Assembly: GCA_009760855.2 (NCBI GenBank)
Contig: WPIO01000028.1
Coordinates: 2,746,501-2,810,500 of the forward strand
Direction: 5' to 3'
DNA length: 64,000 nt
From: Cristatella mucedo
Taxonomy: Eukaryota; Bryozoa; Phylactolaemata; Cristatellidae
Of this stretch, positions 1 through 10,910 are shown piece by piece. Both the position numbers and the translations under genes were made by a program. Numbering within the stretch: position 1 is the first letter of the stretch; each line of letters begins with the position of its first letter. The notes under the pieces were generated by a model. It was not told where the DNA came from. It searched no databases and saw only the letters and a list, made by a program, of their open reading frames with translations.

Positions 1-285
1 ACCCAATAAGCTAAAATCGGCAGACATCATTACACATGAAGTCTTCATCGTGCTGATAGGAATTTTTGCTCTACTGTGACGCAGCAACTTGAGTGAGGTA
101 ATGAAGGCCGCAAGATTCATCTTCCTGGTATACATTTTGAAGGCGCGATGGATGAATGAGAACTAAGATAACATAGGCAAGTGATAACGCTGAAGTTCCT
201 TTTGGTTAACATAGAGATCTTAAGCACGGCTTAAGAAAGCGACCTGATGGTGACGGTGAGCAATGAAAGGATGACGGACAATGAA

Positions 286-1190
286 AGGAAAGGCTGACGC
301 TCAAAATTGGCTCTGCCAGCATATCTACTGTCGAATCAGCTCGAAATCTAGGTGTCCTATTCCAAAGCGACCTCTCGTTAGACGACCATATCAGCTCCAC
401 GGTCAAATCTGCCTATTTTCAGCTTCATAATATTGCTAAAATTCGGGCTTATTTAGATAAGAATACCACGTCCAAGTTGGTCCATGCATTCGTGACATCT
501 CGTCTCGACTTCTGCAACTCACTGCTAACTGGCCTACCAGCATGTGCGATCAGGCAATTGCAGCTGGTGCAAAACTCCGCAGCTAGGCTTGTCTGTCGTG
601 AGGGTCGCAGTTGCCACGTTACTCCACTTCTCGCCGACCTGCACTGGCTACCAGTCCAGCAACGGACTGACTTCAAGGTCTTGTCGCTCACTCTTAGGTC
701 CCTTCATTCTATGGCTCCAGCCTGTTTCTCCGACATACTCCCCCATCAGGCCAAGCATCTTACCACCCGCTTTTCGGAATCAGACAGTCTAGAAATACCT
801 CGTACAAACCTCAAATCCTTGGGAGACCGTGCATTTAGTTCGTATGCTCCCAAAGCCTGGAACTCCCTCCCGACCTGCGTCAGAAAATTCCCTGACCTGA
901 CCACATTTAAAAGTAACTCAAAAACACACCTATTTAGGACGGCATTTAGTGGGTCCCTGCGATTCGTCCTTCACGTGCTTATGCGTGCTGACACTGTGCA
1001 TGCTGCCACTAACCACGTTTGCATGCTGACGCTGTGCCTGTCACCCCTAACCATATTATTCATTTTGTTTGTTTTTCAAGCATGATTTTACTTACCATTT
1101 AATTGCATTTCCCTTTGCACCAAATGTAAAGCGCCTAGAAAGAGATTAGGTTCTCTGAGGGCGCTTTATCAAGTACATTTAATATTATGA
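286..1190 (+). mobile_element. L2-A LINE copy 1, 3' part of ORF2 plus 3' UTR
   Basis: 5'-truncated L2-like non-LTR retrotransposon. Coding similarity to the other copies begins near 286 and stays open to a TGA at 1083-1085. It covers the region after the RT domain: SASIS, RLDFCNSLL, LADLHWLPV, FGDRAFSSYAPKAWNSLP-type motifs, here with a few substitutions. In sister copies the frame ends right after SGSL; here that stop (TGA) is CGA, so the frame runs about 40 codons into the 3' UTR. The copy ends with the family hairpin (GCGCC ... GGCGC) near 1130-1168 and a decayed ATT-type tail. The RT domain itself is absent, so it cannot be autonomous. Assigned to the L2/CR1 group by motif recognition, not by a search. 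Confidence 0.85.
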
Positions 1191-2090
1191 AGCAATGATA
1201 CGGCATTTTCTGCTGATTATTGTTGCCACGAAGGCTGTGGATTTTGTAGCTTGCATTGGACTAGCTGGCAAATTTTTTTTAAGGTTATAGGCTGCTAGCT
1301 TTGCACTTGATAAGCTGAGATAATTCTCTGAGATGATACTGCTGAAGATGTCTGCTGTAGAGGTTACGTAGCTATTGATAATTCTCTCAATGAAAACCAC
1401 GGGAAACTGGTTTCAGCCATAAGGCTCAATACAGCGAGATCACTATATCTCGTATCCTGGAGTTTAAGGCTTGACCAGCAAGAATGCATGTCTAAATAGT
1501 GAGCTCTATATTCCAACGTAGGCTCTGAATACGCATTGGGTTTTTGTCTATTTGGCGAAGGTCATTGTCCGGCAACCGTACCCCATCCTCGTCACGTGCC
1601 AGGTGAGCAACCATGTTGTGGCTATATTTAGTGTCGCTAAAATATTTAATTTTCGAACGACGCCACTTCATGATTATCCAAATATTTGTTGTTAAAGCAA
1701 GCTTTAAGCGTCAATCTTGGATTACCATTACATTTTTGCTGATTTCAAAAGCTGCTCTGTAGCGTTTGCGTTTCAACATACCTTTAGCTGTAATGATTCC
1801 ATTGACTTTGCTACTAAATGAATGCAATTCCGTCTTGTCTTTTCTGGTATCTCTGTATGTAACTCCGCAAACAAATATTATGTGGTTTTATGCGGGAGAA
1901 TTTTTTACAGTGCGCTCACAGCCTAAGCGGCTTTGTGTAGGCATTTGGTTGACACCAGACTTCATATCACACAATAAAGAGAAAGTAGGAACCCAGAGTC
2001 AGGAGAGAAGTTGAGGTAGTGAGTAGCAGGAAACTAACAGCTTAGGACAGCTTGAAATTATATGCCATAGTCAGCAGCTACTTCTGCACT
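1191..2090. other. unassigned spacer
   Basis: No coding region, repeat family or RNA gene recognised. The short open frames here lack recognisable motifs. Confidence 0.5.
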
Positions 2091-2560
2091 AGCAAGGCCA
2101 AGCATCGTACCATCCGCTTTTCGGAATCCAACAGTTTACCATTACCTCGTACAAACCTCAAATCCTTTGGAGACCGTGCATTTAGTTCGTATGCTCCCAA
2201 AGCCTGGAACTCACTCCCAACTTGTGGCAGAACATCCCCTGACTTGACCACATTTAAAAAGAACTTACAAAAACACCTAGTCAAGACAGCATTTAGTCGG
2301 TCCTTGTGATTCGCCGTTAATGTGCTTATGTGTACCTAATGTTCTTATGTGTGATGACGCAGTGCATGCTGCCACTAACCAAATTTGCATGCTGACCCTG
2401 TGCATGTCCTCTAACCATGTTTTTCATGTTGTTTTATCAAGCATTATATTACTCGCCGTTCAATCGCGGTTCCCTTTGCAGCAAATGTAAAACGCCTTGA
2501 AAGAAATGGAGGTCTCTGAGGGCACTTTATCAAGTGCATTATTATTACTTTTATTATCAT
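2091..2560 (+). mobile_element. L2-A LINE copy 2, 3' end
   Basis: Starts abruptly at the AKHRT-type motif, runs through the FGDRAFSSYAPKAWNSLPT block and stops near 2307 at the family position after the SL dipeptide. Then come the 3' UTR, with its CATGC/GTGCATG motifs, and the terminal hairpin at about 2488-2530. The outer stem is weakened (AACGCC / GGGCAC). It ends in ATTATTA. Strongly 5' truncated. Confidence 0.85.
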
Positions 2561-2574
2561 AGCAGCAGGGGAGT

Positions 2575-3040
2575 AGTTCTCGTTGCCTAAGAATAGCGGA
2601 GGTGAGTTCCGCAGTCTAAGACCTGCAGAGCTAAAGCTTCTGTCACCAACGGTCTGTAAGCCGAGGAATGGAACAGCTAGTTTATTGCCCATAAATGACT
2701 TGAGGGCACGGATAGGGTGGAATTGGTCCAGCAGAACATCTAGGTATGGAGGCGCCAAGCCAAGGAAGGCCTTGTGGGTCAGCGTAAGAACGTTGCTCTA
2801 TATCCGTTGATCAACCAGCAGCTATCTTTGCTGTTTTAGTAGAGGAGATACGTGGCCAAACCTCTGGGATTTAAAAACCATCATCACAGCCATATGAATT
2901 GCTATCTTCAGTGGCCAGTTGCTTGTTTTGTAGCCCAGCCAAATGGGTACAAATGCTAATAGTCTTGTCGAGAAAGAATTAAGGAGCTAGTTAAATCTTT
3001 TGCAAGCCACTGTGGAAGACAGTTCCTAATCTTAGATAGG
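2575..3040 (-). mobile_element. L2-B LINE relic (second L2-like lineage), C-terminal ORF2
   Basis: On the minus strand the peptide reads APPYLDVLLDQFHPIRALKS, then LAVPFLGLQTVGDRSFSSAG and LRLRNSPP. This is the diagnostic C-terminal pattern of L2/CR1 ORF2 (LAPPYL..LL, RALRS, GDRSFS.AGP.LWNSLP), but it is clearly different from L2-A, which has FGDRAFSSYAPKAWNSLP. Upstream, nearer 2830-3040, it decays into RFGH.SPLLK and a stretch also found at 63870-64000. No hairpin tail is visible. It meets L2-A copy 2 tail to tail. Confidence 0.7.
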
Positions 3041-4115
3041 ATCGGACGTGATGGCAAGCTGTAGATTAATTATTCTGATTACAGTTTTGGAATTTAGCCA
3101 GTTTTCGAAAACGACAGAAAGAAAACGACACCTACATATCGAGCAGGTGGTGTTAGTCACTCAGCAGAATTACCTATTAGAAGAGCAAAGTCTTCTATTG
3201 CAGGGCAAGCTTAGGGTGTCCCATGAGAAGCATTTTAGTTCTCTCGTCGTTAAGTTTCAATAATTGTGCCGACATCTAGGATCAAATGTCGGCAAGGCAA
3301 CTATTCTGCTTATCAATTACTGCAGCCGATTCAAAAGGTTTGAATGACACGTACAGCTGATCATCATCGGAATTAAAAGTGACATTCCATTCTATTGCGT
3401 TCAATTACTTTTTCCACTGGTTGAGAGTAAAACGAGAACAGTAACAGACCAAAGAAAGAACCTTGAGAAAATCCACAGAAGAGTGATCTCGTGGTTGAGA
3501 ATTGACCTCCACACGACCCTAATTGAACACAATCAGACTTGAAGGATTAAAACCACTCCAGCCAGTTTCTCATCTTCACACCCAACATATCGACCTATTT
3601 CTAGAGCAAAAGACCAAGCTGCCTTCCTGATTTAGCTAAGCGATCAAAGGGGCTCGCCTTTAACGACCGTAGTCAAGTTGCTCACATTTGGCCGATTTAT
3701 TGGGTTCGATCCGAGTAGCATGCGTGACATACCCAGACAATAACTCAATTCTCTTAGGCTGCTATAGAAAAGTTCGATTATATATATTGAATATTTATCG
3801 CTGAAGTCACTAAGTTGGTGTTTCCTTTAATGCAGGTATTTTTTTAGGTCCAGTGCATACAAGCTATTCACTTCCTGACAAAAATCTGAAACTGGGTAAG
3901 GCTCTAAAGAGGTAAAGAGCCTGACATAGCCGCTTATACCCAACAATGCACCACAGACTATCTAACGCAATTTAAGATACATGAGACTAAAGTGCAGAAA
4001 TAGCATAAGAAATGAACCGGATAAGTCACGACGGCAGTCGATCCAGCACCAGCACTATCAGATCAGCCCCTCCTAGGATTGATCCTAACAATTCGAAGCG
4101 CAAAAAAAACCAAAA
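3041..4115. other. unassigned spacer
   Basis: No recognisable gene or repeat. An A-rich stretch near 4100-4120 abuts L2-A copy 3. Confidence 0.5.
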
Positions 4116-4119
4116 AAAC

Positions 4120-5465
4120 ACGAAACGAAGAACAAACACCACGAATAATATGGTGAGGGGTGACATGCACAGGATCATCATGCAAATGTTGTTAGTGGCA
4201 GCATGCACAGTGTCAGCACGCATAACCACATCAAGGACGAATTACAGGGACCCACTAAATGATCTCCTAAATAGGTGTGTTTTTAAGTTCCTTTTAAATG
4301 TGGTCAGGTCAGGGGATGTTCTGGCACAGGTCGGGAGGGATTTCCAGGCTTGGGTAGCATACGAACTAAATGCACGGTCTCCAAAGGATTTAAGGTTTGT
4401 ACGAGGTATTTCTAGACTGATGGATTCCGAAAAGCGGGTGGTACGATACTTGGCCTGATGGGGTAGTATATCTGAGAGATAGGCTGGAGCCATAGAATGA
4501 TGGGACCTAAAAGTGAGCGACAAAACCTTGAAGTCAATCCATTGCTTGACTGGCAGCCAGTGCAGGTCGGCGAGAAGTGGAGTAACGTGGCAACTGCGAC
4601 CCTCACTACAGACAAGCATAGCTGCCAAGTTTTGCACCAGCTGCAATCGCCTGATACCACATGCTGGTAGGCCATTAAGCAGTGAGTTGCAGAAGTCGAG
4701 ACGGGATGTCACGAATGCATGGACCAACTTAGATGTGGTATCCTTATCTAAAAAAGCCCGAATTTTAGCAATGTTATTAAGCTGAAAATAGGCAGATTTG
4801 ACTGTGGAGCTGATATGGTCGTCTAACGAGAGGTCGCTTTGGAATATGGCACCTAGATTTCGAGCTGATTCAACTGGAGATATGCTGGCAGAGGCAATTG
4901 TGAGCGTCAGCCATTCCAATTTCTGAATCACTCTGGGTTTGCTCATAACTTGTAGGTTAGTCTTATCATCGTTTAGTTTTAGAAAATTTGCTGCCATTCA
5001 CGTGCGGATGTCATCGATACATGCAGCAAGTGAGTTGAGAGAATTTGAGGTGCTCGAAGGCTGGGAGGGATCAAAGCAAAGGTACGACTGAGTGTCATCG
5101 GCATAGAAGGGAAAGCCTAGATTGTGCTTGGCAATCACATCAGCAAGAGGCAGAGTATTAACTGTGTAAAGAACCGGACCTAGGACTGAGCCCTGAGGTA
5201 CTCCATATTTCAGAGGTACTTCAGATGATCTTTGTCCATTCACGTCAATGCTCTGGAGTCTCCCACTGAGATAGGACCTGAACCACTGCAGAGCAGTGCC
5301 AGTGATGCCCAGGCGAGATGGGAGGCTCTCTAGAAGAACTTTGTGATCGACGGCATCAAAAGCTGCCGAAAAATCGAGCAAAACAAGCAGAGACACTCTA
5401 CTTACGTCTGCATTTATAAGTAGGTCGTTGTATACTTTAAGCAATTTTGACTCTGAGAAACTCTG
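4120..5465 (-). mobile_element. L2-A LINE copy 3 with RT domain, one internal stop
   Basis: Minus-strand coding region from about 5498 down to 4242. It carries RT motifs: LLVLLDFSAAFDAVDHK (motif A), GVPQGSVLGPVL (motif B), FYADDTQ (catalytic motif C, 5094-5108), then the LKLNDDKTN region and the C-terminal L2-A block. One in-frame TGA at 4998-5000 replaces the tryptophan of DIRTWMAANF; otherwise the frame is open across both halves. The expected 3' hairpin and ATT tail are missing: similarity stops near 4120 in A-rich DNA, so the 3' end was lost after insertion. The 5' end is truncated within the RT region. The frame continues as unrelated residues to 5498. Confidence 0.88.
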
Positions 5466-5499
5466 ATGCATCGTGCGTCGCACAAGGGCTAGGGACATG

Positions 5500-6930
5500 A
5501 AGACGCAGTAGCATTGTATGTAGGTATACCGAAAGTAATCAAAGGTGCAGTGTAAACAAAAGGCTATACCTCAAAATAGGAAAGTTTACCTAGAATGCCT
5601 CTAGACACCCCAGAGAGGAATACAGCCGAATAACATAAGCAATTTCCTAAATTAAACAATTCCAAATACGCCTAGAGCACACCAAAGCTGCCGTACGAGA
5701 TCTAGATCGTTAACCCGTCTGGGCTCACAAAATCAAGCTTGAATTTACTCAGTAATTACATGTCTGCGGCTAAATAAAATTAAGATACAACGTGGGATAA
5801 CCAGTCGGGATAGGTTAGATTCAGGAAATGCGAATAGCACTTTCACAGCTACACTATAGATAATCGAGCTTGCTGCCTTCTTTCTGCTCGGGTCAAACAA
5901 GGCCATCACAGGTGGAGGAAACAAAGGAAACCAAACACAGCCGTAGTAAGGCCCTTCCCACAGTTGGGTTAGGCCACATGAGAGGCCAATCAATGATGTC
6001 CAATTTTCAACATCCAGTGGCCAATGTTACTTTAGAAGCATTCTCCCACTGGCAACCTTTAGAACTTTTGAAATAATCTAGTAACTTTAAAAGAGAACAG
6101 GAACATAGCATGCCAAACATGGCTTTTGTGAAACTCCGATGTAGCACTCGCAATATGGTAGCTGCTTGAACTTACTTGATAAGCATGAGCATGAAGATCA
6201 CCTCAGTGCATACTTTACAAAGTTAATTTACCTATTGTAGAGGACGCATCATGGACAATGTGGTGCCCAGAAAAAAGAACTACCAGTTTAAACTAATAAC
6301 TATAAAAGATAATCTTTTGTAAAAAAATTGGCTCCTGGCATTGATAAGCAGTTACTTTCCGTAAACACAAGACATTAATATGAGATGCTGAGCCATAGCA
6401 TGGTGATTCATATCAATGCAGAAATAAAGATCACTATCTCTTGCTTTACAAGCTTTGGCTGCAGTCGCATTACTTGTAGTTTAGAAACTGCTAAGCTAAC
6501 TGGCTTCGAAGCAGCAACCGAATGCAAACTTGCAGCCACAACTGGCAGTAAAGTGGCAACCGGCTTCGAGGCAGACGTCTGCCAGGCGGGAGCTGCTATC
6601 ACGTCGTCGAACGCCGGTTACTCAGAAGTATCTGTCAATGGGAAAGATACTTTTGAAATCCAAGATTAAAACCGAAGTGAGCTTTTTAAACCCTACCAGT
6701 AGCAAAAGGCTGGCTTCCCTAGTAGCCAACTAGTCGCTAAAGGCCGTACTGCAGCGTGCCTGATTCGAGCTGCTGTGAGGTAGCCCGCCTGCCTACGAGG
6801 ATACAAGATGCTCAGCGAGTGATGATCAGTGCCGTATTCTGTTTGTAAAGCGGCGACAAGCAATGGTATTTGTTTCTGCCTGCAGACTATTCTGTTTGGT
6901 GTTTTTGCTGCCTCGCTAGTTATACGAGCC
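5500..6930. other. unassigned spacer
   Basis: No gene recognised. The 94-codon frame at 6385-6669 contains an imperfect duplicated TGFEA motif but looks like low-complexity DNA rather than a known protein. Confidence 0.45.
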
Positions 6931-6934
6931 GTTA

Positions 6935-7095
6935 TGGCCAACTAGGTAATGCGGTTGCCACTCATGACCTCAGTCCAGAGGTATTGAGTCCCAATCCTGT
7001 GGTGGGCAATTGTCAATTACCTCGGCAAGCGGCGGTGAGAGCCTTTAAGGCTCTTCTGCCGCTACTTAAAATAACACTGTTAACTTGGCTACTCA
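6935..7095 (+). mobile_element. SINE-A copy 1 (tRNA-derived)
   Basis: tRNA-like head with a box A-like TGGCCAACTAGG and a decayed box B-like GAGTCCCAATCC. It is followed by the family body (GCAAGCGGCGGTGAGAGCC, AAGGCTCTTCTGCCGCTA). It matches the better-preserved copy at 19861-20040 in order and spacing. Confidence 0.7.
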
Positions 7096-7649
7096 TCTTT
7101 AACGTGATCAATAGATCATAAGGGAACGTGATCTAGGTTCGCAACGGCACTTGGCTGATGTTCGTTAGCTTCCCTCTGACTGGCTATAACGATGAGTAGG
7201 GTAAGGGCGAGCAGACCCATAAGATAAAAGCAGCGTGGACCAGATACTGGGCTCATCAGCTATCTGCAGTTCGTCTGACAGCCGGAAAAGGGAAGAAACG
7301 GTCTCAGGTGAGGTTGGTGCCAGATGAAGAATACATCTTCAATCGAACCTGCTGTGACATTGTGTGCCGGTGCACAATTCAATATATTGTCACACAGACG
7401 AGAGCAGTCTTCCCAAAAAGTAAAGGTTCGGTCAAATAAGTCAATCCGGGCATTTCATTAGTATTTTTGAATGCTGGCCAATTTGAATGTTAATTGAATA
7501 CAAGTGTCGTTGAATAAACGTAAAAAACAGAGCTTTGGCTGAGATAAGTTTATCGACCCAAGGGATTCAAATAAGCAATCGTAGAGAATCTGCAGATAAA
7601 AGGTTCCTTTTAGTCACACCCTCTGATAAGTCAGCTGGAGCAAGTAGTG
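7096..7649. other. unassigned spacer with a short inverted repeat
   Basis: No gene seen. At about 7350-7395 there is an imperfect palindrome bounded by TGTGACA and TGTCACA, with an inner TTGTGTGCC / GGTGCACAA pairing. Function unknown. Confidence 0.4.
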
Positions 7650-7850
7650 ATACCCAGGAGCTAAGGTGCAGGCCCCACACAACCGAGGTAGTGGGTTCAA
7701 ATCATAAAGTTGGTCGATCCTTACAGGGGTTCGAATCCTCCAGTTGGGTGACCCTTTGTTTCCAACTGCAAGCAGTAGTCATAGCTGAGAAGGTTCTTGC
7801 ACATCTAGACAAATGAGGCTGCTAAATCAGCTAAGATTCGTTTACTTATA
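7650..7850 (+). mobile_element. SINE-A copy 2, with two box B-like sites
   Basis: tRNA-like head with two box B-like motifs, GGGTTCAAATC near 7692 and GGGTTCGAATCC near 7728. Then the SINE-A body: AACTGCAAGCAGTAGT, AGAAGGTTCTT, GAGGCTGCTAAATCAGCTA. The doubled box B suggests either a partial head duplication or insertion next to another tRNA-like sequence. Confidence 0.65.
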
Positions 7851-9304
7851 GGTAATTTTATGCAAAAATGAGTATGACACTGGTGTAAGCCAGCTGGAGC
7901 TGGTCTCGGCTTTTGCGGGGACAACCCAACCCTGTTGGTCGGTACTGCAGGCTAACGTTTGGAAGAGCGGCTTGCTGGACACCATCATCATGCTGTAAAG
8001 GGTAGGCTGTGCGATACAATTATGTCTTATGAGTGTCCCGCACCACCAGCGTCGCCAAAGAGAGCAAAAAACAGTAATGAAGCCTATGCACAGCCACTCC
8101 CTAACCAAAGCAGCAGCAAGCAAACTAGGCTTTGCATATTCTCCCATAATAGGCTATTTAAATTACAAGCGTCTTACCTTGGAGGCAACCCAGCTGGGGA
8201 ATCGTGACGTTCATGTAGTCAGCTTTTCTATAGACCACTCAGCCGACATGCACAGACGCAGCCGTACGACAGGTCGTGACCCAGTGCTGCAGCCGACTGA
8301 CACCAGCGAAGTCTGGGAGAGGCGCAAATCATGATATCGGTGTTAGCAAAGTAATGGGGAGGTGTGCTGACAGCAGAACGATCTACGACTATTTACTAGG
8401 CTGGTTTTAATGCCACGATAAAAGACGGGCAGCAGCCTGCTTCGCTTCCATATATAGATACGGCTGCAGCGTGCCCAGGTGAAAACAAATGGCAGACTGA
8501 GCAAGATGGGTAATACAGAACTGACTAGAGATTTCATCTAGCTGCTTACAGCCTACCTAGTACAGCGAGCTAATTATTACATGCGGAGGGCTCCCATCCG
8601 TACCAGAGTGACTTATCATGTAATAGCTGTAAATATCTTGACAGTAATGAGCTATCCAACCAAAAAGTAATATCGTCTCCTAGGTTTAGTTAATTACAAC
8701 TAAAATAGTGCCATCAACGAAATTAACAATAGATCTTAAAGAGTGTTCGGCCTGCCTGCTGTTAGTCGTAAAAGTTGCCTGATTGAGACTAAGGGCCATA
8801 GTTATTTAAAGTTTCGCTGTCAAAACTGAGGTTGTATTAGTTGATTAGGACGGAGTTTCAGTTTTGCAGTCTACGCCTTTTTCATTTAAATTTGCTGGAT
8901 CAGTTTATCTTCATGGAAAATAGTTTTGCTATTTGGCATTAAGGACTTAAGCATATTACTTTGGTTTAATCACGCATGTCTTTGCTTAAATACTCTTGGT
9001 GGGATTTGGCACTAAAGAACGTGAATACAAATAACGCACAGGGAAGAAAGCCCATTTAATAAAATATAGCTTGTTTTCACACTAAGCGTTGCGGCTTTGG
9101 TTATAAAAACATAGATTTTTCAGCATAATATTTCAGTAATCTGTACCATACTTAGTTCGTTAAAAGCATGGAGAAACCTACTACCCAGGAGACCTACATC
9201 GCCCGAGTGATTTGAAGCTGCTTTGTCTAGCTAAGATAACTCGTGCTAGTTGTATAATAGTCTAAATATTGCTAGCAAAGCAGCCCTTGGTAAGAAGCTC
9301 GCCT
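7851..9304. other. unassigned spacer
   Basis: No recognisable coding region or repeat. The short frames at 7959-8334 lack family motifs. Confidence 0.45.
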
Positions 9305-9460
9305 TTAAAAAACTAACCATGTTATTCATGTTGCTTATAAATCATGATATTACTCACCATTCATTCGCGTTTCCCTTTGCTGCAAATGTATGGCGCCTAG
9401 AAAGAGATTGAGTTCCCTGAGGGCGCTTTATAAAGTGTTTTATCATTTCTACTATTAAGA
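9305..9460 (+). mobile_element. L2-A LINE copy 4, 3' UTR only
   Basis: Only the last ~150 bases of the element: the AACCATGTTATTCATGTTG segment, the CTGCAAATGTA lead-in, the hairpin (GGCGCC ... GGGCGCT) and a short decayed tail. Confidence 0.85.
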
Positions 9461-10737
9461 TAATGGGTTTAAGACCCTCATCTCCCCTAAAGCTTTAATG
9501 CTGAGCGGGTTTGACATGATGAACCGAACAACATTTCTAGCTGTGCCAAGTCGGAGTGGGAGAGTATTGAGTGTAGTATTATAAATTTTTGTATTGCAGT
9601 TCCTGCACTAAAATTATTTAACACAATGCGGAACAAGTAACTTCCCCAGTCCTCATTATTTCTTGAGAAATAGGGATGAATTTTCAGCAGGGGGAAGCAA
9701 CAGGTTTTGGATCACCAGGTTATTTCAGGAGGTCAAGAAGGCATACCGAGCCAGAGGTGGTGGTGAAGTGGGCGTGGCCCGTGGAACAAACAAGCAGTCG
9801 TAACCGAGGCACAGAGGAGTGAGTGAAATTACAGGGGTTGACGGAATCGTTCCTTTCTGGCACGGCTCTTCCATTTCACACAAGCGCCCGACGAGAGATC
9901 TCGAAATATAAACGAGCCACAACCGGAGATGCTAACAGCAATGATGAAGGGTAACGAAACCATGACGATTCAGAAATAGTCACATCTAACTGTACATAGC
10001 TAGCCTTAGGCTGAACTGGAAAGCTAACTAGTCCATATCTGGACTAACCGCCGAAGTTAGCAGATCTATGCTCTGCTATGCCGTTTAGTAACAGTCAGTA
10101 TGTGCTGAGGGCCCAGTCGCCACAATTCGAGCCTCTGTGCGGCCAGGCTCAAGAACCAGCTTGCCACCATACCAGCCTTTCTTGATGTCTATGGTTGTGT
10201 GTATTCGATGCCAGCGCGAATATCACACAGGGCCACCTATACTTTTACTTAAAATCTTCTTCACTCATTCCAATCTCGACTGGCAAGTACCTCAACGTGA
10301 GTTTCACAAAGTCAGCAGGTATCTGAGATGGTGGCAGCAGTCTCTTCAGAAATTCTCGTCCTTTACTTTGACTAACATCGTACACACTGCCTAGTTCAAT
10401 TGTATGTAGGCCGGTACTGCTGCTCCTCTGCTAAACCACTTGTGAACAGCTGTTAGGAGCACCACCGAGAGGGGCTGGTGCACAACTGTGATCGGCCTGT
10501 GATGTGGCTTGCATACAGGCCGAAAGGGGAGTCGAGTGGGAGAAAGGGGCCAAACGAACCGTGCATCCCTCGGCTCGGTGCCTTGCATTATCAACTGTTG
10601 GCGTTGGTCATGGAATGGCTCTCTGTGTGCATAAACAGAACGACACACTGCTCGTCTGCTCAGAGCAGCCACGACAGTGCTAGGCAGTGATACGGCACTG
10701 ACAGCTCACGAAATTCGCTGGCCAATACATCCACTAA
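9461..10737. other. unassigned spacer
   Basis: No gene recognised. The frames at 10137-10394 and 10391-10672 have no recognisable domains. Confidence 0.45.
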
Positions 10738-10910
10738 TGGCTCTCTAGGTAAGGTGGTTGCTTCTCACGACCTCGGCCCCGATGTCGTGGGTCCGAGTTC
10801 TGGGTTTTGCGATCCTTTATCGCCACTGCAAGCTGTGGTGGTAGCCAGAAAGGCAATTCTGTCGCTATACAAAAATTGGCTGTCAAATCAGCAAGCATTT
10901 ATTTATTTGA
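10738..10910 (+). mobile_element. SINE-A copy 3
   Basis: Near full length. Box A-like TGGCTCTCTAGG at the 5' end, GACCTCGGCCCCGATGTCGTG in the anticodon-arm region, box B-like GGGTCCGAGTTC, then the body TTTATCGCCACTGCAAGC and TCTGTCGCTATACAAAAA, ending in an ATTTATTTATTT tail. Confidence 0.85.

Noticed and set aside
4012..4458. 148-codon plus-strand frame
   Set aside because: Mostly antisense of L2-A copy 3; the similar antisense frame over copy 11 at 34077-34394 arises from the same repeat.
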